This document shows positions 16,128 through 25,306 of a DNA stretch of 64,000 nucleotides, in pieces (the first letter of the stretch is position 1; each line of letters begins with the position of its first letter). The stretch spans positions 992,001 through 1,056,000 of the forward strand of contig NZ_CP073586.1 of assembly GCF_022267555.1 (NCBI RefSeq), written 5' to 3'. The notes under the pieces were generated by a model that made no database searches, had not been told where the DNA came from, and saw only the letters and a program-made list of their open reading frames with translations. Origin of the DNA: Proteiniphilum propionicum (GTDB lineage: Bacteria > Bacteroidota > Bacteroidia > Bacteroidales > Dysgonomonadaceae). The position numbers and the translations under genes are program-made.

Positions 16128-17441
16128 TTAAATCACGTTCATATATTTTACTTTTGAATCACCGTCAAGCTTCAGCAACAAAGAGTTATATTCAAATCGT
16201 GCGTCCCTGTCGTATGCACCAAAATAACCCTGCGTAACTGTCTGCGTGCTGTGTCCCAGTTGTTGCGATATAAAGCTTTCAGGAACACGAAGTTTATTTA
16301 ATATCGTTGCGTAAGAATGGCGGGCCGTGTAGTTGTTTACTGAATCATAGTCGGGTATCATAAGAGTTCCGTCATCATGCTTCAATTCCCTGCAAATAGC
16401 TTTAATACGCTTATTGCTTTCGTGTGTGATGTTGAAAATCTTCTTTCTCCTATCCTGCTCATTAGTACAATCATTCAATAATGGAAAAATATAACCGCCC
16501 TTCGAAGTGTTACCGTGCTTTTTGATTATCTTTTTCATTGGTTCCAGTATCGGGACGTTTAGATAGGTTTCATCATTACGGGTATTACGTGTTTTATACC
16601 TGACAAAATTAAGTTCGCCCAGTACAATATCAGTGTATTTCAAACGGAATATATCAGTGAAGTTTATCCCTGAACCATAAAAACTGAATAGCCATAAATC
16701 ACGGCAAAACTCTGTTAGTTGATCCCCACAATCTAAACTCTCAATCGCATGTATCTGTCTTAAGGTTAAAGCAATCTTTTCACCCCCTTTTGAGGTCTTT
16801 ATAAGGTACTTCCCACGCCCAAAGGGGTAGGCATCATCTTTCAAATAAGGCTTGCCATCGTTGTTTATAATAGCCCTAAGCGTGCGTATGTATAGACTTA
16901 TTGTTGCAGTCTTAACTCCTTCAGCTGTCAGGTGTGCTTCATAATTATTTAAAAATGATACTGTGATTGAATTGAAAGAAATATTCTTTCCCTTGTAATT
17001 TTCAAGTGAGTTCCTGACAGTTTTATAAATTGTGCTGTTTCCAATCCTGTTACTCTTAATAAGTGCATCAATCTTTGAGTTAAAAGCATCATTGACAGTT
17101 TTAATATCAGACTTCCCCAACTCAATATTAAGTGCATCAAATGAAAAGTTATCGGAAAGACTTTTTACTTTTGGCTCCAGAATTTTATTAAAATAATTAG
17201 ATAGATCTTCAAACAATGGTTTCAGATGGTTTGCATTTTTTTTGTTAAACTCCTTCGGTTCTGATTTCTCGAACAATTCCCAGTCATCTGCATTCAATGA
17301 TTTGCCAGTTGAGTAGTAAATTCTTTTTCTGTTAAATGTTATGCACCATCTCAATGGGCAATCGCCTGACTTATCCCTTCGTCTAATATCTCTAAATAAC
17401 CTTACATTTAAACCTTCACCGTTCGAATAATAATACTTCAT
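16128..17441 (-). CDS. Tyrosine recombinase / integrase of island 2
   Basis: 437 residues. Arm-binding N-terminus (MKYYYSNGEGLNVRLFRDIR), core-binding domain (~105-205), catalytic domain with NYTARHSYATIL (Arg and His), QLGHSTQTVTQGYF (His and nucleophile Tyr). Box I reads FYGSGINFTDI, without the usual Arg, as in the sister enzyme at 7910-9337. The two share TLRAIINN and other blocks. Its start lies 185 bp from the att copy at 17626-17670. A start at 17441 gives a sensible N-terminus. Confidence 0.9.
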   Translation of the reverse strand: MKYYYSNGEGLNVRLFRDIRRRDKSGDCPLRWCITFNRKRIYYSTGKSLNADDWELFEKSEPKEFNKKNANHLKPLFEDLSNYFNKILEPKVKSLSDNFSFDALNIELGKSDIKTVNDAFNSKIDALIKSNRIGNSTIYKTVRNSLENYKGKNISFNSITVSFLNNYEAHLTAEGVKTATISLYIRTLRAIINNDGKPYLKDDAYPFGRGKYLIKTSKGGEKIALTLRQIHAIESLDCGDQLTEFCRDLWLFSFYGSGINFTDIFRLKYTDIVLGELNFVRYKTRNTRNDETYLNVPILEPMKKIIKKHGNTSKGGYIFPLLNDCTNEQDRRKKIFNITHESNKRIKAICRELKHDDGTLMIPDYDSVNNYTARHSYATILNKLRVPESFISQQLGHSTQTVTQGYFGAYDRDARFEYNSLLLKLDGDSKVKYMNVI

Positions 17442-17625
17442 AGCAACATGATTTTTGCCTGTGGGCTGTTAATGTTAATGCACACGTTTTGCACACACAA
17501 ATATAATAAATAATTGTGAAATAAAGAAATATAATGAAAGAAATATATTTATAAATGTATTGTAAATAAGGCTGTTGTATTAGTATCAGAAAAATCAGGA
17601 AAACATAAGAAATGTAAATAAATAC

Positions 17626-17670
17626 GCCTTCTAAGCTGTGGGTCGTGGGTTCGAATCCCGCCCGGATCAC
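17626..17670 (+). repeat. att site: 3' part of tRNA-Arg(UCU), copy 2
   Basis: 45 bp, identical to 9508-9552 except C for T in CCCGG. Together they bound island 2 as direct repeats 8,118 bp apart. Confidence 0.85.
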
Positions 17671-17910
17671 TCTAAAAATAAGGCAGTTACAAGTAAAAAT
17701 GTAGCTGCTTTCTTTTTTGTTATGACATGTTTATGACATTAAATTTGTAAACATGATGTATGTTATCTTTTTTACATGCAATCAAAACCTTCATTTCTTA
17801 AATTTAGCTCTTCTGAAAAATCTTCCAATTTCATATATTGGGGTCTTTAAGGGCTATCAAATACATCAATTCTAATTTGTACTTTTATAAAGGTTTCAAG
17901 TTCAAAACAA
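17671..17910 (+). other. Spacer with tRNA-type terminator and gene debris
   Basis: A terminator lies at 17682-17717 (GGCAGTTACA/TGTAGCTGCT then T-rich), a diverged version of those at 9563 and 46555. The rest has no full gene. On the minus strand a short 3' coding remnant can be read (MKLEDFSEELNLRNEG..., stop near 17777). The IS3 copy begins at 17911. Confidence 0.45.
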
Positions 17911-18113
17911 TGTAAGCTACCCCTTTTTAGGACAGTCTTTGATTAGACTGCTAAATTAGTTGTTTATGTATACAATGTTATGATGTCGGACAGATTTTTG
18001 ATAAGCCACTCCCAATACGAGGCGATACAGCGGGCAAGACTGCCCGTAAGGGCACTCGTCTTGGCCTTGACCGCTGTAGCGGCTCGTGTTACCTTTGCTT
18101 GTCAAAACATCTG

Positions 18114-18903
18114 TCATACTGCTTCCTTTCTTTTTATCAGTTCTTCCCTATATTCAAAGGGCGTCATGTTGTCCAACGACTCATGGGGCCGTTCTTCGTT
18201 GTAGTCTTTCCGCCAGGCTTCGGTCAGTTCCCTGACTTCAGATATGTTGCGGAAAATATATCTATCAAGAACAGCTCTTCTGTAGCTTCCGTTGAAGCGT
18301 TCAATGTAACCGTTCTGAGTGGGTTTGCCAGGCTGAATATAAATGATGTTAATCTCATTGCCTTTGCACCAATCTTTGAACACCTGAGCGATAAACTCAG
18401 GGCCATTGTCGCAGCGTATGTTCTTTGGTTTGCCATTCAGCCATATGACCTTTTCCAGAACTTTAATGACCCGTTTTGCCGGCATGGACATCGATATCTC
18501 CTGCGCCACGGCAATCTTGCAGGCATCATCTATGATGTTAAGAACACGGAACTGTCTTCCGCACTCAATCCTGTCACTGATAAAATCAATAGACCAGGTA
18601 ATATTGGGCTCTTCAGGCATAACCAGAGGGTTTTTTAACCCTTGCAGGCAGACGTTTCTTCAATCGGCTTCGTTTCTCATAGTGCATTGCCTTGTACACC
18701 CTGTAAACCTTCTTGTGGTCCCATCCCTTACCCTCACGTCTCAGTCTTGAATAAATCTTCCAGAAGCCATCACCGAACTCGGCGGCAGCACGGATTGCTT
18801 CTTCTACTTCGGTATCATCTTTCTTCTCTGTATAGTAGAAGTAGGAGCGATGGATCTCCATCAGCTTGCACGCCCGAGAGATGCTTATACCATATTCTTC
18901 CAC
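18114..18903 (-). pseudogene. IS3 OrfB transposase, frameshifted (copy 1)
   Basis: DDE transposase with TWSIDFISDRIE, RCDNGPEF and NGYIERFNGS blocks. Compared with copy 3 it has one extra A in a run (TTAAAAAACCC for TTAAAAACCC near 18634), which splits it into two overlapping frames. Otherwise it is nearly identical. In intact copies OrfB is made by -1 slippage at an A8 run at the end of OrfA. Confidence 0.85.
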
Positions 18904-18938
18904 TATCTCTCCTGCCAGTTCTTTCTTTACCTCGGGCT

Positions 18939-19205
18939 CTAGAGTTTTTTTTCGATAACCTCCTTCAGTATCTTGTTGTCAAGAGCAAGGTCAGCATACA
19001 TCTGCTTCAACTTGCGGTTCTCATCTTCAAGCTCTTTGAGGCGTTTGACCTGACTCACCTCCATCCCACTGTACTTGGACTTCCAATTATAAAGGGTCGC
19101 CCTGGATATGTTGTAGTCACGCGCTACAACTGAGGCATCCACTCCACTTTCAAGCTGATGGACTGCCTTTACCTTCTCTGACTCGCTGTGTACTGTCTTT
19201 TTCAT
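18939..19205 (-). CDS. IS3 OrfA (copy 1)
   Basis: 88 residues from the ATG at 19205, with a helix-turn-helix (ASVVARDYNISRATLYNWKSK) and a leucine-zipper tail (LKQMYADLALDNKILKEVIE). It ends at an A8 slippery run before CTC TAG, the expected -1 frameshift site for the OrfAB fusion. Confidence 0.85.
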   Translation of the reverse strand: MKKTVHSESEKVKAVHQLESGVDASVVARDYNISRATLYNWKSKYSGMEVSQVKRLKELEDENRKLKQMYADLALDNKILKEVIEKKL

Positions 19206-19278
19206 TGTTGTTCCTATGCCTAACAAAGTTAATATTTTTGTCTAACTTGGAACTGTCCTATAAAAAGGGAAGGTTACA

Positions 19279-19586
19279 CAAATAGGGAAGGTTACACATT
19301 TTATCCAACTGACCATTGTGGAGTGATTAGATTGAAAAACACTTCAATCAGTTTATATTATTTAGCTATGGAATTAAATGAGATTGGTAAAAGAAATAAA
19401 TTTTCTAGAACATTCAGAGCATCAACAGGAAGAATTAAACAGTTAAGAATTGAAATTCCAAATGAAGCTACTCGGGTCGATTTTGACAAATATGTAGTTA
19501 ATATAAATAATGAAATAAAAAAACTTAAAGAGGAGCTTTTAAAGACTGAATTAAAAATAAATGAAGTTATAAGAGGAAATCTTTAA
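19279..19586 (+). pseudogene. C-terminal fragment of HsdS/N6-methylase target-recognition region
   Basis: The frame is open from the IS junction: EGYTFYPTDHCGVIRLKN, then YYLAMELNEIG, FSRTFRASTGRIKQLRIEIP and a coiled-coil end (NNEIKKLKEELLKTELKINE). This pattern is that of the last target-recognition half and helix of type I specificity or fused methylase-specificity proteins. All upstream coding sequence is missing and the IS3 lies at the break. A terminator follows at 19633. Confidence 0.6.
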
Positions 19587-19632
19587 TTATATTTAAATAA
19601 TTTACTTATAACATAGCCGATTCTCTATTGCT

Positions 19633-19680
19633 AAAACAACTTTACGCAATCAATCCTTGTGTAAAGTTGTTTTATTTTTA
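19633..19680 (+). terminator. Terminator after the HsdS fragment
   Basis: AAAACAACTTTAC pairs with GTAAAGTTGTTTT, followed by ATTTTTA. This strong hairpin is left from the original operon. Confidence 0.75.
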
Positions 19681-19851
19681 ACCCAAATTCACTATCTTTA
19701 CTCCTGTAATTCAGTAACATCAGGTATTGGAGAAAATAATATTGACACAAAAAAACGATGAAATGGAATGCCTCAGAATTCATCGTTAATATAATTACCC
19801 CCGAATCTTAGACAACAAGAATCATTAAAAAATAATATTAATTTTGTTGTC

Positions 19852-20127
19852 ATGAAGAAAAGGAAAACTTACAGTGCCGGCTTTAAAACAAAGATTGTTT
19901 TAGAAGCACTTCAAGAAAGAGAAACAGTCCAGGAGATCGCCAGGAAGTATGAACTTCACCCGGGTCAGATCTCGACGTGGAAGACTCAATTTTTATCTCA
20001 GGCGGACCAGGTGTTCGAGAGAGGCGGCTCTAAAACAGAGGATGACAAGGAGAAAGACGCCCTGTTCAAGAAGGTCGGACAGCTTCAGCTGGAGGTTGAT
20101 TTCTTAAAAAAAGTATTGGGGAAATAG
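19852..20127 (+). CDS. IS3-family OrfA (copy A)
   Basis: 91 residues with an HTH (TVQEIARKYELHPGQISTWKTQF) and a zipper tail (LFKKVGQLQLEVDFLKKVLGK). An A7G slippery run sits near its end. It is identical to the protein at 31532-31807. Confidence 0.85.
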   Translation: MKKRKTYSAGFKTKIVLEALQERETVQEIARKYELHPGQISTWKTQFLSQADQVFERGGSKTEDDKEKDALFKKVGQLQLEVDFLKKVLGK

Positions 20128-20141
20128 CCAAAAATGAACGG

Positions 20142-20965
20142 ATGAGCAAAATCGACAAGACCCACTCTTTAAGCGTTTCACGCCAGTGTGATTTGTTGGA
20201 TGTGCCCCGTAGCAGCTTCTACTATTCGCCCCGTGAAGATGGTTCTATAATGAGGAACTGATGAAGCAGATAGACAAACAGTACATGATTACCCCGTTCT
20301 ACGGTGTACCCCGGATGACACATCACCTTCGTGGCATTGGCTACGAGGTCAATCCCAAGCGTGTGCGCCGTTTATATCGGAAAATGGATTTATATGCGAC
20401 CGGCCCCCGTCCGAACACGAGCAAGCCCCATAAGGGAGCAAGCCATGTGATTTATCCCTACCTGCTGCGTGGGTTAAAGGTAACGCGCCCCAATCAGGTC
20501 TGGGCGATGGATATCACCTATATCCCGTTAGCTGGCAGCCATCTGTACCTGGTTGGCATCATTGACGTTTACAGCCGCTATATCGTTGGCTGGTCACTGT
20601 CCAACACGATGACCGCCCATTGGTGCCGCGAGTGCCTTGAAGAGGCTATAAAGCACCATGGTGCTCCGGAGATAATCAATACGGATCAGGGGAGTCAGTT
20701 CTCCAGCCCGGAGTTTTCAGCTTATTTTTCTTCATACGAGGGTTTAAAGTTCAGCATGGACGGGAAGGGACGGGCTATTGACAATATCTTCATTGAAAGA
20801 TTTTGGCGGAACATCAAATACGAGAAGCTTTATCTCGAACCATCAGACAATGGTTTGGAGTTATATCACAAAATAAAGGATTATATGAAGTATTATAACC
20901 AGGAAAGGCCCCATCAGGGATTGGAATATAAAAGGCCGATGGATGTGTACCGGGAGGCCGCTTAG
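20142..20965 (+). pseudogene. IS3-family OrfB transposase, frameshifted (copy A)
   Basis: DDE core is intact (WAMDITYIPL, NTDQGSQF, IFIERFWRNIKYEK). Relative to copy B one C is missing in GGTTCCTATAATG near 20246, which puts the first ~35 codons out of frame; the rest reads from 20261. It ends in the 44-bp palindrome. Confidence 0.8.
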
Positions 20966-21005
20966 TTTCCTGGGATCGCCCTGCAGGGCGATCCCAGGAA
21001 ACTAA
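20962..21005. repeat. Perfect 44-bp palindrome at the end of orfB (copy A)
   Basis: Begins TTAGTTTCCTGGGATCGCCC and is exactly self-complementary about CTGCAG, with no loop. It contains the orfB stop codon. An identical palindrome lies in copy B (30654-30697). Confidence 0.9.
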
Positions 21006-21210
21006 CTTATCTGTGAATAGAAACTGTCTAAGGAAGGGGAGAAGTTTATAATTACTGCCATAATTTCAGAACAGTCAATCAAATACATTCTAGACACCCT
21101 AATTTTTTATTAATATTTAATATCATGTTTGTGTAGCGTAAGCACCCGATAAAGTCCCCGTTTTAGTTTACATTTTAAGTTTTGATCTTTGCCGGCAAAC
21201 ATAATTAAAT

Positions 21211-21585
21211 ATGACGCCAATAAGCAAAGAAGAATTTATGGTTATATTAAAACGCCAGCAAGAAAGCGGTTTAAGTGTCAAAGATTTTTGTGAAAATCAA
21301 TCTTACACGGCTTCCAGTTTTTATTACTGGAAAAGTAAGTTTGGGCTGACTCGTCCATATAACAATCATGCACATGAAACTGCAGTGGATAAACTGGCTC
21401 CCATCAGTTTTAATCTATCTGAAAATAAGCCTGCACTTAAAACTGTTCCATCAGTTAATATTAAAGGAGAAATAAAAATAAAGTTGCCCGGTGGTATCCA
21501 GGTAAGTTTTATAGGCAGCACTCAAACTGAGGCTGCTATTAAATTACTTGCTCAAATATGTTCTGCACATGTTTTGCCTAAATGA
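21211..21585 (+). CDS. tnpA: IS66 TnpA-like protein
   Basis: 124 residues with an N-terminal HTH (SGLSVKDFCENQSYTASSFYYWKSKF), typical of the first IS66 gene. Identical to 32296-32670. It ends 4 bp before the tnpB start. Confidence 0.8.
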   Translation: MTPISKEEFMVILKRQQESGLSVKDFCENQSYTASSFYYWKSKFGLTRPYNNHAHETAVDKLAPISFNLSENKPALKTVPSVNIKGEIKIKLPGGIQVSFIGSTQTEAAIKLLAQICSAHVLPK

Positions 21586-21589
21586 TACA

Positions 21590-21930
21590 ATGCGCTATTT
21601 TCTCTGTCCGGGAAAGACAGATATGCGTAAAGGGATGAACTCACTCTGTGGAGTTGTGCAGAACCATATGGGATATGATGTTAGAATGGGTGATTGTTTC
21701 ATTTTCATAAACAGAACTCGTACCACAATGAAAATACTTCATGCAGAAGACGGAGGTTTAGTTTTGTATATGAAAAGGCTCGAAGAGGGTACCTTTCGTT
21801 TGCCTGCTTATGATAAAGACAGCCGGTCATACCCTATGAACTGGTCCAGTTTAGTAATGATGGTTGAAGGTATACAGATGACCCAAACACTAGGTTGAAG
21901 CGACTAAAAGCGTTTAGAAACCACCAATAA
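21590..21930 (+). pseudogene. tnpB: IS66 TnpB, frameshifted near its end
   Basis: Starts MRYFLCPGKTDMRKGMNSLC, the IS66 Orf2 signature. Compared with 32675-33016 it lacks one G in GTATACAGGATGACC (near 21877), so it ends early at 21898 instead of 21930. It would lose the last ~15 residues. Confidence 0.8.
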
Positions 21931-21947
21931 AAAACTCAAATAAAAGT

Positions 21948-23107
21948 ACTAAGTTCAAGATAGAAGTGCAAAAGATTTGATTACATTACACTTCTTATCT
22001 TAATTGTTTTTTTCCAAAATCCCCTTTCAAAAGTGCTTAAGGGGTTTTGAAAAAAACAATTAGTCAATCAGCAACATAAAAAAATAAAAAAGGAGACCGA
22101 AGTCTCCCTAAAATTAACTATTATGTTGCTTATGAAAAAATACAAACAGTTAACTTCAGAACAAAGATATGCTATTTATTTAGGCTTACAAAACGGAACA
22201 AGCAAGTCTGAAATAGCCAAGCAGATAAAGGTAAATATTTCTACGGTTTATAGGGAATTAAGCCGTAACAAAAACAAAACTGGAGGCTACTCATGGCGTT
22301 TGGCACAAGAGATGGCCCAAGAGCGCAAAGAACGTTTACCGGGCAATAGATCGACATCGGAGTGGATTAAACAGAAAATAATCCGTCTCATTCGCAAAGA
22401 TTGGTCGCCCAAACAAATCAGCGGATATCTCGCAAAATATGATCAAATATCTATCTCTCACGAGACTATTTATCAATGGATCAGGCAAGATAAGAAATCG
22501 GGAGGAAACCTTTACAAGCACTGCCGCCACAAGCTCAAATACAGAAAAAGACCCGTAGGTTCTGCCACTAACATACCCAACAGAAAAAGTATTCGCCAAA
22601 GGCCAAAAGAGGCCGACGGAAGCCGGTTTGGAGATTTTGAAATGGACACCATAATAGGAAACGGACAAAAGGAAATAATACTGACAATGACAGAAAGAAA
22701 TACAAACTTTATAATGATGAGAAAACTGCCTATGGGCAAAGACTCTAAGCAGGTTTGCAAGGAAGTCATTGCTATGTTGCTGCCTTATAAGGACAAACTG
22801 AAAACCATTACAACAGATAACGGATCCGAGTTTGCAGCACACGAACTGATAACAAAAAAGTTGAAAGTACCGGTATATTTCACTGATCCTTATTCATCGT
22901 GGCAAAAAGGAGCTGTTGAAAATGCCAATAAATTAATCCGGCAATACATCCCAAAAGGAGCAACATTTAAAGATTATTCTGATGAGAAAGTAAAAGAAAT
23001 ACAGCATAAACTAAACAGAAGACCAAGAGAAAAATTAGACTTTAGCAATCCTAAAATAGAGTTTTACAAAAATTATTACTAAATTGCACTTGCTGGTTGA
23101 CTCTAGG
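21948..23107 (+). mobile_element. IS30-family element inside IS66-1
   Basis: Comparison with the uninterrupted IS66-2 places it exactly: the host AAATAAAAGTGTAAAAT becomes AAATAAAAGT-element-AGTGTAAAAT, a 3-bp AGT duplication. Ends share GTGCAA in opposite sense. A hairpin (AATTGTTTTTTTCCAAAATC... repeated inverted at 22054) lies in the leader and may insulate the transposase gene. Confidence 0.85.
22123..23082 (+). CDS. IS30-family transposase
   Basis: 319 residues. N-terminal HTH (LTSEQRYAIYLGLQNGTSKS, then VNISTVYRELSRN), then the DDE domain FGDFEMDTIIG, TTDNGSEFA and WQKGAVENANKLIRQYIPKG, the IS30 hallmark. It appears intact. The start could be 22123 or the ATG at 22132. Confidence 0.9.
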   Translation: MLLMKKYKQLTSEQRYAIYLGLQNGTSKSEIAKQIKVNISTVYRELSRNKNKTGGYSWRLAQEMAQERKERLPGNRSTSEWIKQKIIRLIRKDWSPKQISGYLAKYDQISISHETIYQWIRQDKKSGGNLYKHCRHKLKYRKRPVGSATNIPNRKSIRQRPKEADGSRFGDFEMDTIIGNGQKEIILTMTERNTNFIMMRKLPMGKDSKQVCKEVIAMLLPYKDKLKTITTDNGSEFAAHELITKKLKVPVYFTDPYSSWQKGAVENANKLIRQYIPKGATFKDYSDEKVKEIQHKLNRRPREKLDFSNPKIEFYKNYY

Positions 23108-23184
23108 AGTGTAAAATATTGCTCTGAAAGCTTGTCTGGCTCACGGTTTTTTAGTATTTTTATAGCTAAATACAAACCCATACA

Positions 23185-24783
23185 ATGGACCAGTCGCAAG
23201 CATTAGAACTCTTAATAAAATCGCAAGCGGAACAAATCCGTCTACTTACTGAGGCTAATGCTAAACAGGCAGAGCAGATGACCGGTCTGCAGCAAAAGAT
23301 TGATAAGCTCCTATCACAAATAGCCTGGTTTACCCGTCAGTTTTATGGACGTAAAAGTGAGAAGCTATCCAGGCTTGACCCCAATCAGCTCAACTTATTT
23401 GAAACATTAGAAGATGAAAAGAAACATCTTGAGGAAATAGAGGCAGAGCGCATCGAAGCAGAAAAGCAGATTGAAGAAAATATATCCTCCAGAAAGAAGA
23501 CTCGTTCCAACAGAAAGCTGCTTGAAGGACTTCCCGTTATAGAAGTAATTATTGAGCCGGAAGATGTTGATAAAGATAAATACAAGCGCATAGGAGAAGA
23601 ACGTACCCGTACACTTGAGTTTGAACCGGGTAAATTATATGTAAAAGAGATCGTACGTCCTAAATACGGATTAAAAGACAATCTCACACCTGCAACCAAA
23701 GAAGCACCTGCAGTGCTTATAGCACCGCTTCCTTTGTTGCCCATCTACAAAGGACTTCCCGGAGCCAGCCTCCTTTCGGAAATTATGCTTGGAAAGTATG
23801 AATATCACCTGCCTTTTTACCGTCAGGTAAAACAGTTTCATCACTTGGGAGTAAAGATACCATCAAATACCTTGAGTGGATGGTTTAAACCCACATGTGA
23901 GCTGCTAACTCCATTATACAAGATCCTGAAGGAGGAGGTTTTAAACACGGACTACATACAGGTTGATGAAACCACCTTACCTGTTATAAACAAAGAGAGC
24001 CACTATGCAAAGAAAGAATATCTGTGGATGATAAGATCTGTCATGAAGAAACTGGTCTTTTTCCATTATGATGATGGTTCAAGATCGGGAGATACAGCCT
24101 ACTCTTTATTAAAATCATTTGATGGTTACCTTCAGAGTGATGGTTATGGAGCATACAATGTTTTTAAAGAAAACGACCAGATTTGTCTTGTTGCCTGCAT
24201 GGCCCATATACGACGTCGCTATGAAATAGCTTTGGACGAGAACAAATCCCTTGCAGAGTATGCATTAAAGCAGATACAGCATCTTTACCAAATAGAAAGA
24301 ATGGCAGATGAACAGAATCTGTCGTATGAGCAACGCTACAAAAAAAGGAATGAGCTTGCACGTCCCATAATGTTATCTTTTGAAAAGTGGATGGAGGAAA
24401 CATATCCTACAGTACTACCCAAAAACCGCATGGGCGAGGCTATAAGTTACTCCTACTCTTTATGGCCACGAATGAAGAATTATTTAAAAGACGGCAGATT
24501 AAAAATAGATAATAATCTGGCAGAAAATGCCCTCAGACCGATTGCTTTGTCAAGAAAAAACTTAATGTTCTGTGGTAACCACGAAGCAGCTCAAAATACA
24601 GCAGTAATCTGCTCATTGCTTGCCTCGTGCAAAGAGTCCGGTATAAATCCAAGAGAATGGCTAAATGATGTAATAGCTAAAATGCCATACTACCAGAATC
24701 CGGGAAATGAAGATAACCTAAGAGCACTCTTGCCAAACAATTGGAAACAACAGGAGTCTAATAAAACTCTAATAATAGTCTAA
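23185..24783 (+). CDS. tnpC: IS66 TnpC transposase
   Basis: 532 residues, full length. An N-terminal leucine-zipper and basic region (QAEQIRLLTEANAKQAEQ) is followed by the DDE catalytic parts: YIQVDETTL, QSDGYGAYN and AENALRPIALSRKN. The copy at 33108-34707 has a frameshift, so this one could supply transposase to both elements. Confidence 0.9.
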   Translation: MDQSQALELLIKSQAEQIRLLTEANAKQAEQMTGLQQKIDKLLSQIAWFTRQFYGRKSEKLSRLDPNQLNLFETLEDEKKHLEEIEAERIEAEKQIEENISSRKKTRSNRKLLEGLPVIEVIIEPEDVDKDKYKRIGEERTRTLEFEPGKLYVKEIVRPKYGLKDNLTPATKEAPAVLIAPLPLLPIYKGLPGASLLSEIMLGKYEYHLPFYRQVKQFHHLGVKIPSNTLSGWFKPTCELLTPLYKILKEEVLNTDYIQVDETTLPVINKESHYAKKEYLWMIRSVMKKLVFFHYDDGSRSGDTAYSLLKSFDGYLQSDGYGAYNVFKENDQICLVACMAHIRRRYEIALDENKSLAEYALKQIQHLYQIERMADEQNLSYEQRYKKRNELARPIMLSFEKWMEETYPTVLPKNRMGEAISYSYSLWPRMKNYLKDGRLKIDNNLAENALRPIALSRKNLMFCGNHEAAQNTAVICSLLASCKESGINPREWLNDVIAKMPYYQNPGNEDNLRALLPNNWKQQESNKTLIIV

Positions 24784-24881
24784 AGAAACTCTAATAATTA
24801 TCTGAGGGCCTAATTGCCAAAAGCAATTAGGAGAAAATCAAGGGGTAGTTGCTAGGGTGCTTACAGTGTTTTTAATAGAAC

Positions 24882-25070
24882 TTATTTAACAGGAAACTTG
24901 TTTGAAGCCTCAAGAATTAGTTCACTCCAACGACCTGTAGAGATAGGTTTTTGTTCTTTCTTCATCATTTCTAATGCATAGCTTTCAGCCTCCTTAGTTA
25001 TCCCAATTTTTGCAATTATTGGGTTCTCTTCACTGCCTAAATATATTGTTATATCAATTAATTCATCCAT
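24882..25070 (-). CDS. Small protein, paralogue of the HsdR-linked 66-aa protein
   Basis: 62 residues. It aligns along its whole length with 44675-44875: MDELIDITIYLGSEENPIIA and IGITKEAESYALEMMK match MEDLVTISANLGTKEEPLIV and MGITTQAHSLMKEML, and both end in a xxRW...EASxxxP block. No known family. It diverges from the helicase gene (237 bp apart). Confidence 0.6.
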   Translation of the reverse strand: MDELIDITIYLGSEENPIIAKIGITKEAESYALEMMKKEQKPISTGRWSELILEASNKFPVK

Positions 25071-25255
25071 ATATATTTAATTTCTGTTCTTTTATTACTT
25101 TGTTTTAATTTGTAGAAACTGTAGTTATTAACTTTGCTAAGACATAAAGTAAAAATAGGAAAAAGTTTGTCTCAATTAAATCTTATTATTACTGTCATAA
25201 ACTTCCTCCTTATATAAAAAATATGCTAAAGTATATAAAAATCAACAAAATATAG

Positions 25256-25263
25256 TATATTTG
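25256..25263 (+). promoter_or_regulatory. -7 box of the helicase gene
   Basis: TATATTTG matches TAnnTTTG exactly, 44 bp before the ATG at 25307. Confidence 0.5.
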
Positions 25264-25306
25264 CGATTATACCTAAAGTAATTAAACTTCAATAAATCAA
25301 TGCGTC

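Larger units (their letters stand above)
17911..19278 (-). mobile_element. IS3-family element, IS407-like, copy 1 (frameshifted)
   Basis: 1,368 bp with ends TGTAAGCTACCCCTTTTTAG and (reverse) TGTAACCTTCCCTTTTTATA. Copies 2 (28969-30335) and 3 (34776-36142) are 1,367 bp and flanked by clean 4-bp duplications. Here the flanks are ACAA and CAAA, so only CAA matches. The right neighbour holds a 12-bp copy of the IS end (19285-19296). Confidence 0.9.
19790..21048 (+). mobile_element. Second IS3-family element, copy A
   Basis: About 1.26 kb with imperfect ends carrying CCCC...TTAGACA in opposite sense. Boundaries (+/- 10 bp) come from alignment with the inverted copy at 30611-31869. TATAATTA occurs at both edges and may be a duplication. 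Both copies have one frameshift in orfB, at different places. Confidence 0.8.
21138..24864 (+). mobile_element. IS66-family element 1, split by an IS30 element
   Basis: Ends GTAAGCACCCGATAAAGTCC and (reverse) GTAAGCACCCTAGCAACTAC. It contains tnpA, tnpB and tnpC plus an IS30-type insertion at 21948-23107. The flanking octamers (TGTGTAGC, AGTGTTTT) do not match, so one side has been rearranged or deleted. It is nearly identical to element 2 at 32223. Confidence 0.9.

Noticed and set aside
17416-17670. 84-codon minus-strand open frame ending at the att copy
   Set aside because: It reads through tRNA sequence and AT-rich spacer; it only looks coding by chance.
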